Counted from the first letter of the stretch, positions 49,574 through 58,715 are shown. The stretch is DNA of 64,000 nucleotides from Planctomycetota bacterium (GCA_029552545.1 JAKPDO010000037.1:124001-188000), one strand, 5' to 3'. Notes: generated by a model from the letters alone, not told the origin. Made by a program: numbers and translations.

Positions 49574-50752
49574 TTACGGCAGTTCCAAATCCGCCCAAAC
49601 CAGCCGATGGTCCGAACTGACATACGGCGGCCCTGCGGTCAGCCTCGACAGCGGGTCGGCCCGCTCCGGCCAGAAGACCTCCGCCTTGATAACCTTCAAT
49701 TCCTTTGACGGCAGCACATAATCCAGCCGCAGATTTCCCGGCTGCCGACCGGGCGGCGACTGATACGTATCCAATTCCGCCGGCCCCTTATGCCCTTCGT
49801 TTACTCCTCCATCCAGCCGCGCCGCCTCCGCCGCCCCTTTCGACGCAGGCCGCACATCCTGCACCCGCGGGTGATGAAGGAGCGACAAAATCCCCTCGTG
49901 CAGCCCGTCCCCATCCTGCGGGTCGGCATTCAAATCCCCCAAAATTACAAAGAACGCCCCTTCCTCCAGTCCTCCACGCCGGCTGGCATCATCATAAATA
50001 TAGCCGCTTTTGTCTTTTGTCAAATAATCCGCCCAAAAGCGAATCTCATCGTGATTTCTTCGTCCGTTGCGGTCCTCCGCCCCGTCAAAGACCGGCGGCG
50101 TCGGATGCGACGCCAAAAAATGAATCACGCGGCCGTGTACCTCCACCGGCACGTCCCAATGGCTTTTGGACGACAGCCGCAGCCGCTCCAGCACCTCCGG
50201 CGAATACCACATCTCCTTCTCCGCTCCGGGCTTTTTCGGAAGCAGCGCCCCCGGCATATCCTTCCACAAAAACGTTTGAAACGTCCGAACGGCCTCCTTC
50301 CGTATCGGAAACCGCGAAAGGAGCACCATCCCGTACTGCCCTTCGAACCGGCCGTAGCCGAAAGCGTCCTCCGGCCCGTCCGTCCGCCCGTCGCCGTCCA
50401 AATCAATTCCGCTGGCCAGCCCCGTATTCACCGGCCCCGTAAACACAAACGGATAGACCAGCGGCTCCTGCCCGCTCTGGGAAATCTCCAGATATTCCTT
50501 TTGAAAAATCCCTATGCCCCTTCCTTCGGCGTCCCAGTCGAACTCGTTCAGCAGCACCACATCCGGCCGTACCCGCTGAAGTATCTCCGCCACAGCTTTG
50601 CCCTGCGGATTTTGCCCCCCGCGCAAATCCTCAATCAGCCCGCCCGCCTTGGAACGGGTCAGCGAACAATTAAAGGTTGCCGTCCGAATCATCTGGGCCC
50701 TCACCGGCAGCACCGCTGCAAACAGCCACAGGAAAACAGTCCATTTTCGCAT
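49574..50752 (-). CDS. Secreted endonuclease/exonuclease/phosphatase (EEP) family protein
   Basis: 392 residues from ATG 50752. Signal peptide MRKWTVFLWLFAAVLPVRA; EEP-fold motifs in order: RTATFNCSL (Asn), VVLLNEFDWD (Glu, metal), ILGDLNADP (Asp/Asn) and YVSSDHRLVW (Asp-His). The long insert with GIDLDGDGRTDGPEDAFGYG resembles secreted nucleases of planctomycetes. Substrate (DNA, RNA or phosphoester) is not defined. It is followed by the deoxyribosyltransferase-like gene 21 nt later; together they could recover nucleosides, which is speculative. A terminator separates it from the upstream dockerin gene. Confidence 0.85.
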   Translation of the reverse strand: MRKWTVFLWLFAAVLPVRAQMIRTATFNCSLTRSKAGGLIEDLRGGQNPQGKAVAEILQRVRPDVVLLNEFDWDAEGRGIGIFQKEYLEISQSGQEPLVYPFVFTGPVNTGLASGIDLDGDGRTDGPEDAFGYGRFEGQYGMVLLSRFPIRKEAVRTFQTFLWKDMPGALLPKKPGAEKEMWYSPEVLERLRLSSKSHWDVPVEVHGRVIHFLASHPTPPVFDGAEDRNGRRNHDEIRFWADYLTKDKSGYIYDDASRRGGLEEGAFFVILGDLNADPQDGDGLHEGILSLLHHPRVQDVRPASKGAAEAARLDGGVNEGHKGPAELDTYQSPPGRQPGNLRLDYVLPSKELKVIKAEVFWPERADPLSRLTAGPPYVSSDHRLVWADLELP

Positions 50753-50832
50753 AGCAAACCCCATCCTATCATCTTTTTCCATTTCGCACAACCCGCCCCG
50801 TCTGCTTGCGGCAGTTCGGCCGCTTCCGGCTC

Positions 50833-50865
50833 AAAAAAAAGGGCCGACGCCCCGCGCCGGCCCTT
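50833..50865 (-). terminator. Intrinsic terminator after the triple-module dockerin gene
   Basis: On the minus strand a GC-rich stem (CGGCCC with GGGCCG, extended by AA/TT pairs) is followed by eight Ts (A-run at 50833-50840 on plus). It lies 26 nt after the stop at 50891 and stops transcription before the EEP gene. Confidence 0.85.
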
Positions 50866-50890
50866 GTCCATCCCGCAAACCCCTGCTCCC

Positions 50891-52807
50891 TTACAGCCCG
50901 CAGTCCTCTGCCGGCTGCAGGTTGCACTTGAGCCATGCATTGGCAAATTCCGCAAAGTCTGTCAAATTCACTCGACAATCCAGATTCCAATCAAACTCAG
51001 GCAGTCCGCCTGTGCAAATCGCCGGCTTGCTCGGATCCGGATACTCCACAGTCGCATCCGCAGGGGCTTCCACAGTCAAATCATCGATCAGCCCGCCCTC
51101 GCCGTTGGCCGAGTACGCTCTTGCCGTAATCACCAGCCCGACCGGTATCCGTTCAATTCCCTGCCAATCCATATAAGGAGCATTATTGAATACCCACCGA
51201 TAGCTCAGCTTGCTCCAATCCTCACCCGGATAGGCCTCAAAGCCCCCTGCCGAACCGGCAAAACTGTTCAAATCATTCTCATCATAGATGTAATGCGCCC
51301 ACAGGCGAACCCCCCCGCCGGTCTGCCCGGAATACCGTTTGGCCCAGAACGAGGCCTTCACAAAATCATTCTTCGACAGCCCTTTCACAACCGCCAAATA
51401 TCCCTCCGGCGTAATCGGCCCATTCCGGTCCACATCATATCCCCGGTTCATTGCCTGCTTGAGCGTGCTCAGCGTGTACAGTTCCGTGGCATCCCACAGG
51501 GACAGGGCCTTGCCGTCTCCATTATGCGAATCAAAGGTCTCCAGCTCCGCACCGACCATTCCGAATGTCCCCAGCAGGACATTCTCCTCCGAAGACGAAC
51601 TGCTGAAATTTGCCCACGAATAGCTGCTGACTCCATAATCCGCCTGTTTATACAAATCGCCCGGGAAAATAATGGTTGCATGAGACGGAGCAATGACATT
51701 CACATCATCAATAAAATAGGGCTGCTCCGTAACCCCTTCCGTCGGACTGTAAAGCCGTGCACAAATCATCAGCGCATTGGCTGAACCGTCCCCGGAGGCA
51801 AAGGCCCACGTATGCTCCAGACGGCTCCACGCAGAAGCTCCGCTGTACGTCTCATTGCCGCCGGCGGAACCCAGGGAACGAGTAAAATCGTCTGCATTTG
51901 TATAATAGGCCCAAATCCGCATCGAAGGAGAAGCATTCGGTGTGTCATCATAGGCCGAAAAACCTGCTGTCACCAAATCCCCGTCTTCCAGTCCGGTCAC
52001 CAGCGCCAGGCACACCTCCGGTGTCCCTTCCATCGGATACTCCGTCACTTTCAGAGAACGGCTTCCGCTGAAAACCGGGTCAGGACTGCCGGTATTCTTC
52101 GGTTCATAAACATTGCCTGAAAATCCGAGAACATCTGCAAAACCGTCCTCCCAGCCGTACGAACGAGTTTGAAGCGCATTCGGGTCATCATTCAAAATCG
52201 CCTGATACTCCGGTGTCCCCGGAAAAGCAATTGTAATCCCGGGGCGTTCCGGTACGATCACTTCCAAATCATCCACATAACAGACATCCCCCGGATCCCG
52301 GTAAATCCGAGCCAAAATCATCATGCCGGTATTCGGAACACTGCCCGCAGTAAAGGTCCACACATACGACACTTTCTTCCAAACACCGGTCGTCCCGATA
52401 CCCGCACTGATGCTGTCTCCATCTGAGAAATAGGTAGAGTAAGTCATATCTCCATTCTTGGTATAATTGGCCGAAATACGGCATCCGGCCGTCGGACTTG
52501 CGTTGTACCGCCAGAAACTCGCCTGAACAACGTCTCCTGTCTGCAGTCCGTTAATCCAGCACAAATACGCCTGTTCTCCATAAATAGCGTCGTTTGTATA
52601 ATTATCATTATCGATCATTTTCACACTCTGACTGCCGCCGTGCACAACCGTTGTGTCAACAGACTCCGTGACATCCTGAGGGCGGTATTTGCCCAGCAGC
52701 GGTCCGCCGCTCCCGACATTTTCCCAGCCGTACCGATACAAATGGCGGTCCGCATATCCCAGAATACTCATTCCCAGAACCATCATCCAACAAACCGTCT
52801 TTTTCAT
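50891..52807 (-). CDS. Secreted protein with three repeated beta modules and half-dockerin
   Basis: 638 residues from ATG 52807 (GGAGG 8 nt upstream). Signal peptide MKKTVCWMMVLGMSILGYA, then three homologous modules of about 170-190 residues, each starting YxYGWE/SYGWED/SYSWAN, with an LxxGD(V/L)VxAxFW core and ending in a YxDDLxVxxP-type strand. The same module appears once in the neighbouring 52849 protein. They look like CBM4/9-type sugar-binding sandwiches. The end is the half-dockerin NLDCRVNLTDFAEFANAWLKC. No catalytic residues. It is 41 nt downstream of the 52849 gene and followed by a terminator. Confidence 0.8.
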   Translation of the reverse strand: MKKTVCWMMVLGMSILGYADRHLYRYGWENVGSGGPLLGKYRPQDVTESVDTTVVHGGSQSVKMIDNDNYTNDAIYGEQAYLCWINGLQTGDVVQASFWRYNASPTAGCRISANYTKNGDMTYSTYFSDGDSISAGIGTTGVWKKVSYVWTFTAGSVPNTGMMILARIYRDPGDVCYVDDLEVIVPERPGITIAFPGTPEYQAILNDDPNALQTRSYGWEDGFADVLGFSGNVYEPKNTGSPDPVFSGSRSLKVTEYPMEGTPEVCLALVTGLEDGDLVTAGFSAYDDTPNASPSMRIWAYYTNADDFTRSLGSAGGNETYSGASAWSRLEHTWAFASGDGSANALMICARLYSPTEGVTEQPYFIDDVNVIAPSHATIIFPGDLYKQADYGVSSYSWANFSSSSSEENVLLGTFGMVGAELETFDSHNGDGKALSLWDATELYTLSTLKQAMNRGYDVDRNGPITPEGYLAVVKGLSKNDFVKASFWAKRYSGQTGGGVRLWAHYIYDENDLNSFAGSAGGFEAYPGEDWSKLSYRWVFNNAPYMDWQGIERIPVGLVITARAYSANGEGGLIDDLTVEAPADATVEYPDPSKPAICTGGLPEFDWNLDCRVNLTDFAEFANAWLKCNLQPAEDCGL

Positions 52808-52848
52808 AACCAATTCCTCCGAAAAAAGTGTTCCCGCTCTCCCTTCAC

Positions 52849-55452
52849 TCATTCGTTCCGACAGCTCCACTGCGGCTCCAGTGTGCACCCGAGCCATTCC
52901 TCAAGAAAAATCTCCAAATCCGCCAAATCAATCCGGCAGTCTTCCGCAAAATCCAGTCCTGAAAAAACCGTACAGGTTGTTTCCTCATAGCGATAGGTTC
53001 CAAACGGAACAATCTGGGCAATCTGCTCGGCCGTTTTTCCATCCAAAATATCATTGCCCGGAATAGTCCAATTGTCTGCTGTCCAGCCGCCGTCCGGCCC
53101 TGTCTGATTTCGGCGATACAAAAAACTGTCTTCATATCCAAAAGCAGAAGTCGGCCAATAAACCTGATCGACAACGGTTTCTCCCTTCAGCAAACGAAAT
53201 GCATCATTGCCGTCACAAACAATCAGAGAACTTTCCAAAGCATGATTGGCAAAATCTCCTTCCATACCAAAGACGGTATTGAATTTCGCCAGTCCGCTGT
53301 TCAATGTGCCGATCAAATAGACAAACGCATTAGTATAAACACCGCTTAAGGAGATACGGTCCGACCAGGGCTGTCCGCCCAGCGACCGTTCCAAGGCATA
53401 TTCCGACAAATCCACTGTCCCGTTTACATACAGTTCAATCGCACGCGGGCCGCTGCTCAGCGTTCCATCCAGAATCCCGGTAATCACCACTGCCGGCTCC
53501 GTAGCGGGCAGTCCCCCTTCGAGCGTCTCCCCATCCAGCCACCCGCGCGCAAACAAGGCCAAATCCGCCAGATTCACCCGACAGTCCCCGTTCAAATCCG
53601 CCGGCGCCGTCTGCCCGCACACAACCTCCGTCGGCTTCGGCAGCCGCACCTGAGCATGCGAGGGCACGGTAATCCGCAGTGCATCGAGCGCCCCGCCGCC
53701 TGAAAGACTGCAAAGTTTGGCCGCAATCAAAATCCCTTCGCCCACCTGTCCCTCAAACGTCCAGGCCCCCTCCAGCGTCCCCCAGACCATCCCGCTGAGA
53801 TTCGAGTCCGCCCCTGCCGGCCCCACAATACTGTCCAAATCCCCCGCATCCCCCAGCCGATACGCCCCCAGCCGAATCCCCCCATCCTCCGCCGCAAAAT
53901 GCCGCCCCTGACAGCTCACCTGAACCGTATCCCCCGCCAGCAGCCCCGACACTACTGCCAGATACACTGCACTTTCGCAATCACCCCCGTTAAAAACCTC
54001 CAGACAGCGCAATCCTTCATTCGGCTCATTCTGCACAGCCCCATAGACGGCCGTCCCCGACGAGCCCAGCACAGCGCTCGGGTCATAGCGGCTGGAAAAA
54101 TCCTCCCAGCCGTACTCAATCGTCTGAACGGTATAGCCGGGCACCACCGTATAAGTTACATCCTGCACAAACAGCGGATTTTCCGCTCCCTGGCTCGACG
54201 TGCTCACCACAATCTGCCCGCTTTGCGGCCCCACACTCGACGCCGTCAGCGTCACCCATCGCACCTCTTCGGCCCCGGCCAAAACGGACCCCGCCGCTGT
54301 CCCGCTGACAGCCCCGTCGGCCGTCAGCACATAATCCAATTCACCCGCACCCAACGGCACGGAAACCGGTGCCGTATTGGCAATCGTCACCGGAATCTGA
54401 ACCGGCTGATTGTACAGAACCTCCGCCGGAATCGCCCCCACGCTCACCGTCATCTTCGCCGGTATCTGATAATCGGCGACAACCGGCAGATGGTCGCTCG
54501 TCTCCGTCAAAGCCGTCAACACCGCCGGAGCCGCTCCGCTGCCGCTGGTAATCTCCCCGTTAAGCGGATGCGTGCCGTTGTTGCCGAACACCCGATAGGA
54601 ACCCGAAAGAAAACTCAGCCCCTCTCCATCCAGCATCTCATTGCTGACCAGCTGAAAATCAAACCGGTCATCCATCCCGCCTGTCACCTGCCCGCCGTAG
54701 CGTTCCGTCGTCACAGGACTTTGCGAATGAACCAAAATGAATGCCGGATTGTCATGCCAGTTTCCAACCATCCCCGCCGGGTCAAAGGCCTGTCCCGCCC
54801 CCGCCGCCGTCAAGACCGACCAGGCCGGCTCCGAAGCCGTATAAAGATTCAAATCCCCCGCATAAAGCAGATGCACCCCATCCCCCAGGGCATCCGAATT
54901 GGTCCGAATTTGTCCCGCCTCCACCGCCCGCCGGTTCTGATTCTCAGAATCCGATTCGGCCTTAAAATGGCTGTTGTAAATATAAAACACCGCTTCCGGT
55001 CGAGTGTATCCGACCGGCCGAAACTTGTACCGAATCGTCGATCGCACCGCCCCATCCGACGACGGCATATTCACCTGAACTTCCTCCAGCAGCACGACCG
55101 TCTGGGTATTGTAAACCACACCGGGCCGACCCGCACCTGTCGTAGCCCCGTCCAGAGTCCCCCGCGCATAGACCCCCGCTCCGTAAATCCCATTCAAAAG
55201 ATTGACAAGCTGCTGTGTGGTCGTGCTCACGGAAACCTGCTCCTGCACCAGCAGAATATCCACAGGCCGCACGATGCCGTTTCGCTCCTCGTTTCCGATG
55301 GCCTCCAGAATGGTCCCCATTCCGGACCGGACTGCTCCGCAGGTATTATAGGAAACAATACGAAGGGCCCCCTGCGCTCCCCCCAGCCACAGAAGGACAA
55401 GGCATCCGACGATTTGCCGCCTCCTGCGGCCGCACACATTTGCTTTAAACAT
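52849..55452 (-). CDS. Modular secreted EEP nuclease/phosphatase with lamin-tail and two dockerin-like motifs
   Basis: 867 residues. Basic signal peptide to about 29. EEP catalytic domain about 30-330: VSYNTCG (Asn36), LLVQEQ (Glu71), YAGDLNLY (Asp200, Asn202) and TSDHLPVV (Asp320-His321) are all present. Next come an Ig/CARDB-like region (about 335-445), one module of the type triplicated in the 50891 protein (about 450-610), a first dockerin-like motif (LNGDCRVNLADLALFARGWL), a lamin-tail domain (about 645-820, VITGILDGTLSSGPRAIELYV) and a second half-dockerin at the very end (CRIDLADLEIFLEEWLGC). Two dockerin-like motifs in one protein are unusual. Spacing of the start from a ribosome site is poor. 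Confidence 0.83.
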   Translation of the reverse strand: MFKANVCGRRRRQIVGCLVLLWLGGAQGALRIVSYNTCGAVRSGMGTILEAIGNEERNGIVRPVDILLVQEQVSVSTTTQQLVNLLNGIYGAGVYARGTLDGATTGAGRPGVVYNTQTVVLLEEVQVNMPSSDGAVRSTIRYKFRPVGYTRPEAVFYIYNSHFKAESDSENQNRRAVEAGQIRTNSDALGDGVHLLYAGDLNLYTASEPAWSVLTAAGAGQAFDPAGMVGNWHDNPAFILVHSQSPVTTERYGGQVTGGMDDRFDFQLVSNEMLDGEGLSFLSGSYRVFGNNGTHPLNGEITSGSGAAPAVLTALTETSDHLPVVADYQIPAKMTVSVGAIPAEVLYNQPVQIPVTIANTAPVSVPLGAGELDYVLTADGAVSGTAAGSVLAGAEEVRWVTLTASSVGPQSGQIVVSTSSQGAENPLFVQDVTYTVVPGYTVQTIEYGWEDFSSRYDPSAVLGSSGTAVYGAVQNEPNEGLRCLEVFNGGDCESAVYLAVVSGLLAGDTVQVSCQGRHFAAEDGGIRLGAYRLGDAGDLDSIVGPAGADSNLSGMVWGTLEGAWTFEGQVGEGILIAAKLCSLSGGGALDALRITVPSHAQVRLPKPTEVVCGQTAPADLNGDCRVNLADLALFARGWLDGETLEGGLPATEPAVVITGILDGTLSSGPRAIELYVNGTVDLSEYALERSLGGQPWSDRISLSGVYTNAFVYLIGTLNSGLAKFNTVFGMEGDFANHALESSLIVCDGNDAFRLLKGETVVDQVYWPTSAFGYEDSFLYRRNQTGPDGGWTADNWTIPGNDILDGKTAEQIAQIVPFGTYRYEETTCTVFSGLDFAEDCRIDLADLEIFLEEWLGCTLEPQWSCRNE

Positions 55453-55471
55453 CCGCTGCCAACTGCTTCCT

Positions 55472-55506
55472 GATAACTGATAACTGATGACTGATAACTG
55501 ATGACT
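55472..55506. repeat. Heptanucleotide tandem repeat (five units)
   Basis: Five GATAACT/GATGACT units, identical in type to the array at 47135-47200, in the gap between the pseudopilin gene (ending at 55516) and the start of the 52849 gene. As in the first locus, it lies in the leader of a gene for a secreted modular protein. Confidence 0.85.
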
Positions 55507-55515
55507 GAAACCTGT

Positions 55516-56547
55516 TTACTGAATGGTCCCCTCCGCCGCATCAACCGCCTGCATCGCCAGCGCTCCCACCGTTGTAATCAAGGTCCCTTTCGGGAAATAA
55601 TAGCGGACGCGAAGCGAACCGAGCATGTCCTGCGTTTCCACGTGCCCGTCGAAAAAGACCAGATTAATCCGCTTGTTATGCCGATACGCCAGCCGCATCG
55701 CGGTTTCTGACAAACTCCACGTCGAGGTATCCGTCAAGCTCGTCCGCCGCAGAAGATACGGGTCTCCGTTCCGCCGAAATACCGGCCCCTGCAGCATAAA
55801 ATTGCCCCCGTCGTTCTGATAGGGAAGATTGTTGAAACTCACACCCCGCTGCTCATCAAAGTAACGAGCCCCCTCCACAGCAAACACCTTCATCGATGGC
55901 GTACCCAGTTTGGTCAGCTTCGGCTGATAGGCCCGTCCGATCCGGGCATAACTGTAAATCTCCTGGTCCGTTACGACCCGACAGCCCGAAATCTGATACT
56001 CACTGGACGCCCCCTGACCGCCGCTCGGGTACATATGAAAGCCCAAAACCGCCGAATAGCTCGAATACGAAATATCCTGCGGATTCACACCGGCAATCGC
56101 GCTCGGATACACATAATCGTTTTTGACCCGATTCGACGGGCACCGCAGTTCTTCATTGAGCAAATCCAGCAGCCGCTGCAGCGGTTCGGCCGCCAGCCCC
56201 AGTTCATCCCCCATCATCGGCGACATCCAGTCCACATTCTGATACGGGCTCGTGGAACCGTATCCGGCACCCGCCGAATAGACCTTCGCCCCGCTGGTGC
56301 TCGGGCCGGGTATCCACTGGTCCCACGCCGCTGAATAGAGATTCAGCCCGCTGCCGATTCCCTTCATATGCGCCCGGCAGACTACACTTTCCGCCGCCTG
56401 TTTGGCCCGACGAAGCCCCGGCAGCAGAATCCCCAGCAGCATCGCCACAATCGCAATCACCACCAGCAGCTCTATCAGCGTAAACCCCAAAGAAGGATTG
56501 GTTCGTGTGCTTCGGACAGCTCTTTTTAGCGGTTTCTGGGATTTCAT
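55516..56547 (-). CDS. Prepilin-type protein with H-X9-DG motif
   Basis: 343 residues from ATG 56547; a TTG at 56598 is possible but less likely. A basic leader (about residues 1-20) precedes FTLIELLVVIAIVAMLLGILLPGL, the type IV prepilin signal. The C-terminal motif HNKRINLVFFDG fits H-X9-DG exactly. The large extracellular domain includes two Cys (CRAHM; CPSN) also conserved in the pseudopilin at 38231. It precedes the two modular dockerin genes in the same direction, with only the heptamer repeat between it and the EEP-dockerin gene, so they may be one transcription unit. Confidence 0.86.
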   Translation of the reverse strand: MKSQKPLKRAVRSTRTNPSLGFTLIELLVVIAIVAMLLGILLPGLRRAKQAAESVVCRAHMKGIGSGLNLYSAAWDQWIPGPSTSGAKVYSAGAGYGSTSPYQNVDWMSPMMGDELGLAAEPLQRLLDLLNEELRCPSNRVKNDYVYPSAIAGVNPQDISYSSYSAVLGFHMYPSGGQGASSEYQISGCRVVTDQEIYSYARIGRAYQPKLTKLGTPSMKVFAVEGARYFDEQRGVSFNNLPYQNDGGNFMLQGPVFRRNGDPYLLRRTSLTDTSTWSLSETAMRLAYRHNKRINLVFFDGHVETQDMLGSLRVRYYFPKGTLITTVGALAMQAVDAAEGTIQ

Positions 56548-56636
56548 AAAAGGTCTCGCAGGTTTTTCGGTTCCCACTTTTTTGCCGGCAAGCAGCAAAA
56601 TCTCTATTTCCTGTCTTCTTATGGATTTAGGGTTTT

Positions 56637-56660
56637 GCAGCCGGATTTTTCTCCGGCTGC
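56637..56660. terminator. Hairpin between PEP-CTERM and pseudopilin genes
   Basis: A 9-bp perfect stem GCAGCCGGA (56637-56645) with its complement (56652-56660). A second, weaker hairpin (GCAGGTT/AACCTGC) lies at about 56691-56713 just after the PEP-CTERM stop. Neither has a strong T-run on the minus strand, so termination is likely but not certain. Confidence 0.45.
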
Positions 56661-56723
56661 AACCCCTTTAATTTCTTCCCTGCACAAAACGGCAGGTTCG
56701 GTTAAAAACCTGCTAAAAACACC

Positions 56724-57437
56724 TTATTTCCGACGGACAACAGCCAGCAATCCGCCCAGACCCAGCAGAGCCATCGTCGCCGGCTCCGGCACAGCCGCCT
56801 CGGCGTATGTTGTAGCCACAACCAGATTATCCACCGTCAAACGCAGTGCACCGCTGCTTCCCTGGCGAAAAGCATAAGCCGTGTTCGCATTGCCTGTATA
56901 CCAGTTCTGGGTCAGGACTTCTGTACCGTTAACCCACATCGTGCAAAGGCCGGTCGTAAAATTGTAAGATGTAACAACTCGATAGGTCTGTTCTACATCA
57001 TAAACATAGCCCGTCAAAGCCCCGGGATAGGCTGTAACTCCAAACAGACCGAACGCAAACTTGCCGCCGCTTGCCATATCTACACCTACGCGGGCTGCAA
57101 AATTGCTCGTTCCCTGAAGGAAATGTGCAAAATAATCTTTTCCGAGGGAAGCCGCCCCGACAACTACGTCAAAACCGGCATACCAGACATCTCCCGCCCC
57201 CATTGTCACTCCAACCGACTTATTCACATCTTCCGCCGAAGTGCTCTGAGTGATCAATTTTACAGTTCCATCCACCACCTGCACAGGAGCAGCGCCGGCG
57301 CCACTGTGAGCCGCCCAGCCGCCTTGCCCGACAAGGTTCCCGTTTGTGTAGGAATTAAAATTATCTGACATAAGAACAAGAGCAAACCCGGGACTTGCCA
57401 AAACCGTCAACATCAGAAGAAATCCAAGCTTTTTCAT
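56724..57437 (-). CDS. PEP-CTERM protein with concanavalin-like domain
   Basis: 237 residues from ATG 57437, with GGAGG 8 nt upstream. Signal peptide MKKLGFLLMLTVLASPGFA; one beta-sandwich domain (SDNFNSYTNGNLVGQGGWAAHSG, DVWYAGFDVVVG, MWVNGTEVL), as in LamG-like proteins of planctomycetes; C-terminal PEP-CTERM (VPEPATMALLGLGGLLAVVRRK). No enzyme motif. Upstream, at about 57566, a poor match to the LacI operator was seen and not accepted. A single-gene unit between the ABC transporter operon and the pseudopilin gene. Confidence 0.83.
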   Translation of the reverse strand: MKKLGFLLMLTVLASPGFALVLMSDNFNSYTNGNLVGQGGWAAHSGAGAAPVQVVDGTVKLITQSTSAEDVNKSVGVTMGAGDVWYAGFDVVVGAASLGKDYFAHFLQGTSNFAARVGVDMASGGKFAFGLFGVTAYPGALTGYVYDVEQTYRVVTSYNFTTGLCTMWVNGTEVLTQNWYTGNANTAYAFRQGSSGALRLTVDNLVVATTYAEAAVPEPATMALLGLGGLLAVVRRK

Positions 57438-57629
57438 CTTTCCAACCTCCGTACAAAAGTTTCCTCGTTTCCTGTTCAAAACAACCCCACACACTTCACA
57501 CATTCTCGAGCACAAACGCTGTGCTGTCAAGGTCTGAAACCTACTTTCCGATTGTTAAAAACAAATAAGCATCCGGTTAAGTTTTCCGCAAATTTTCAGC
57601 AACGTTTCAGCAACACTTCCAAAACCCCT

Positions 57630-58715
57630 TTACTCTTCCAGGACAATCACATCCGCCGGATTGACCCCGCACAAAACCTCTGCCCCCGGCCAAAGTCCTT
57701 CCGCCCGACCGGAAAAAACCGTCACCGTCCACACAACCCCCGCATTCAGCCGCACTTCTATCTGGCTCAATTCGCCGTAATACGCAATGCTTTGAACCGT
57801 CCCCGCCAGAAGGTTTGGGCGATTTCTATCCGCAAAATCTTTTATGTCGTGAATCTGCACCTTTTCCGGCCGCACGCAGCATTTCACCGCCGACCCCGCC
57901 GCCCGCTCTGTTTTCATCTCAGACGCCAGAACCCCCGCTTCCGTGCGAATCTTCACGGGATTGGTTTGCAACAGATTTCCTGTTAAAAAATTCGCCTCGC
58001 CGATAAAATCCGCCACAAATTCATTTTTCGGCCGCTGATAAATCTCCTGCGGCCTGCCGATCTGCACAATCCGCCCGCCGCACAGCACGGCAATCCGGTC
58101 CGCCATCGACAGCGCCTCTTTCTGGTCATGCGTCACATAGACCGCCGTCGTCTGCGATTCCTTCACCAGCCGCCGCAGTTCCGTGCGCATCTTCGCCCGC
58201 AGCCGTGCATCCAGATTGCTCAGCGGCTCATCCAGAAGCAGACACTGCGGCTGTGCCGCCAGCGCCCGTGCCAGCGCCACCCGCTGCTGCTGACCGCCCG
58301 AGAGCTGATTGGGCTTGCGATGTGCAAACGCCTCCATCTGCACCACCGCCAGCTTCTCCAGCGCAATCTGCCGCCTACGTGCCGGCTCGATTCCCTGCAT
58401 TTGCGGCCCGAACTCCACATTCTCAATCACCTTCAGATGCGGCCAGAGCGCATAATTCTGGAACACCATCGCCGTCCGCCGCTTCTCCGCCGCCAGCTGC
58501 GTCACATCCCGTCCGTCAAACAAAATCCGGCCGCTCGTCGGCTCCAGCAGGCCCGCCAAAATCCGCAGCAGCGTCGTCTTGCCGCAGCCGCTGGGCCCCA
58601 GCAGAAAGAAAAACTCCCCCGGCTCAATCACCAAATCAATCTTCTCCAAGACCGGTCCGCTTCCCGCCCCCTGTGCATAGGCCTTTGAAATTCCTTCCAG
58701 CCGTATCTCAATCAT
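57630..58715 (-). CDS. ABC transporter ATP-binding protein (FbpC/PotA type)
   Basis: 361 residues. Walker A GPSGCGKTT (about 40-48), Q-loop FQNYALWPH, signature LSGGQQQRVALARAL, Walker B LLLDEPLSNLD and the switch His in VYVTHDQKEAL. The C-terminal about 120 residues are a TOBE-type domain, as in the iron(III), spermidine and sulfate importers. It energises the permease at 58784. Last gene of a four-gene operon (EEP lipoprotein, binding protein, permease, ATPase). Confidence 0.94.
   Translation of the reverse strand: MIEIRLEGISKAYAQGAGSGPVLEKIDLVIEPGEFFFLLGPSGCGKTTLLRILAGLLEPTSGRILFDGRDVTQLAAEKRRTAMVFQNYALWPHLKVIENVEFGPQMQGIEPARRRQIALEKLAVVQMEAFAHRKPNQLSGGQQQRVALARALAAQPQCLLLDEPLSNLDARLRAKMRTELRRLVKESQTTAVYVTHDQKEALSMADRIAVLCGGRIVQIGRPQEIYQRPKNEFVADFIGEANFLTGNLLQTNPVKIRTEAGVLASEMKTERAAGSAVKCCVRPEKVQIHDIKDFADRNRPNLLAGTVQSIAYYGELSQIEVRLNAGVVWTVTVFSGRAEGLWPGAEVLCGVNPADVIVLEE

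Noticed and set aside
57563..57582. A sequence resembling the LacI operator (TAAGCATCCGGTTAAG) upstream of the PEP-CTERM gene at 56724
   Set aside because: Only the left half and the central CG agree; the right half has no dyad symmetry and no promoter was found around it.
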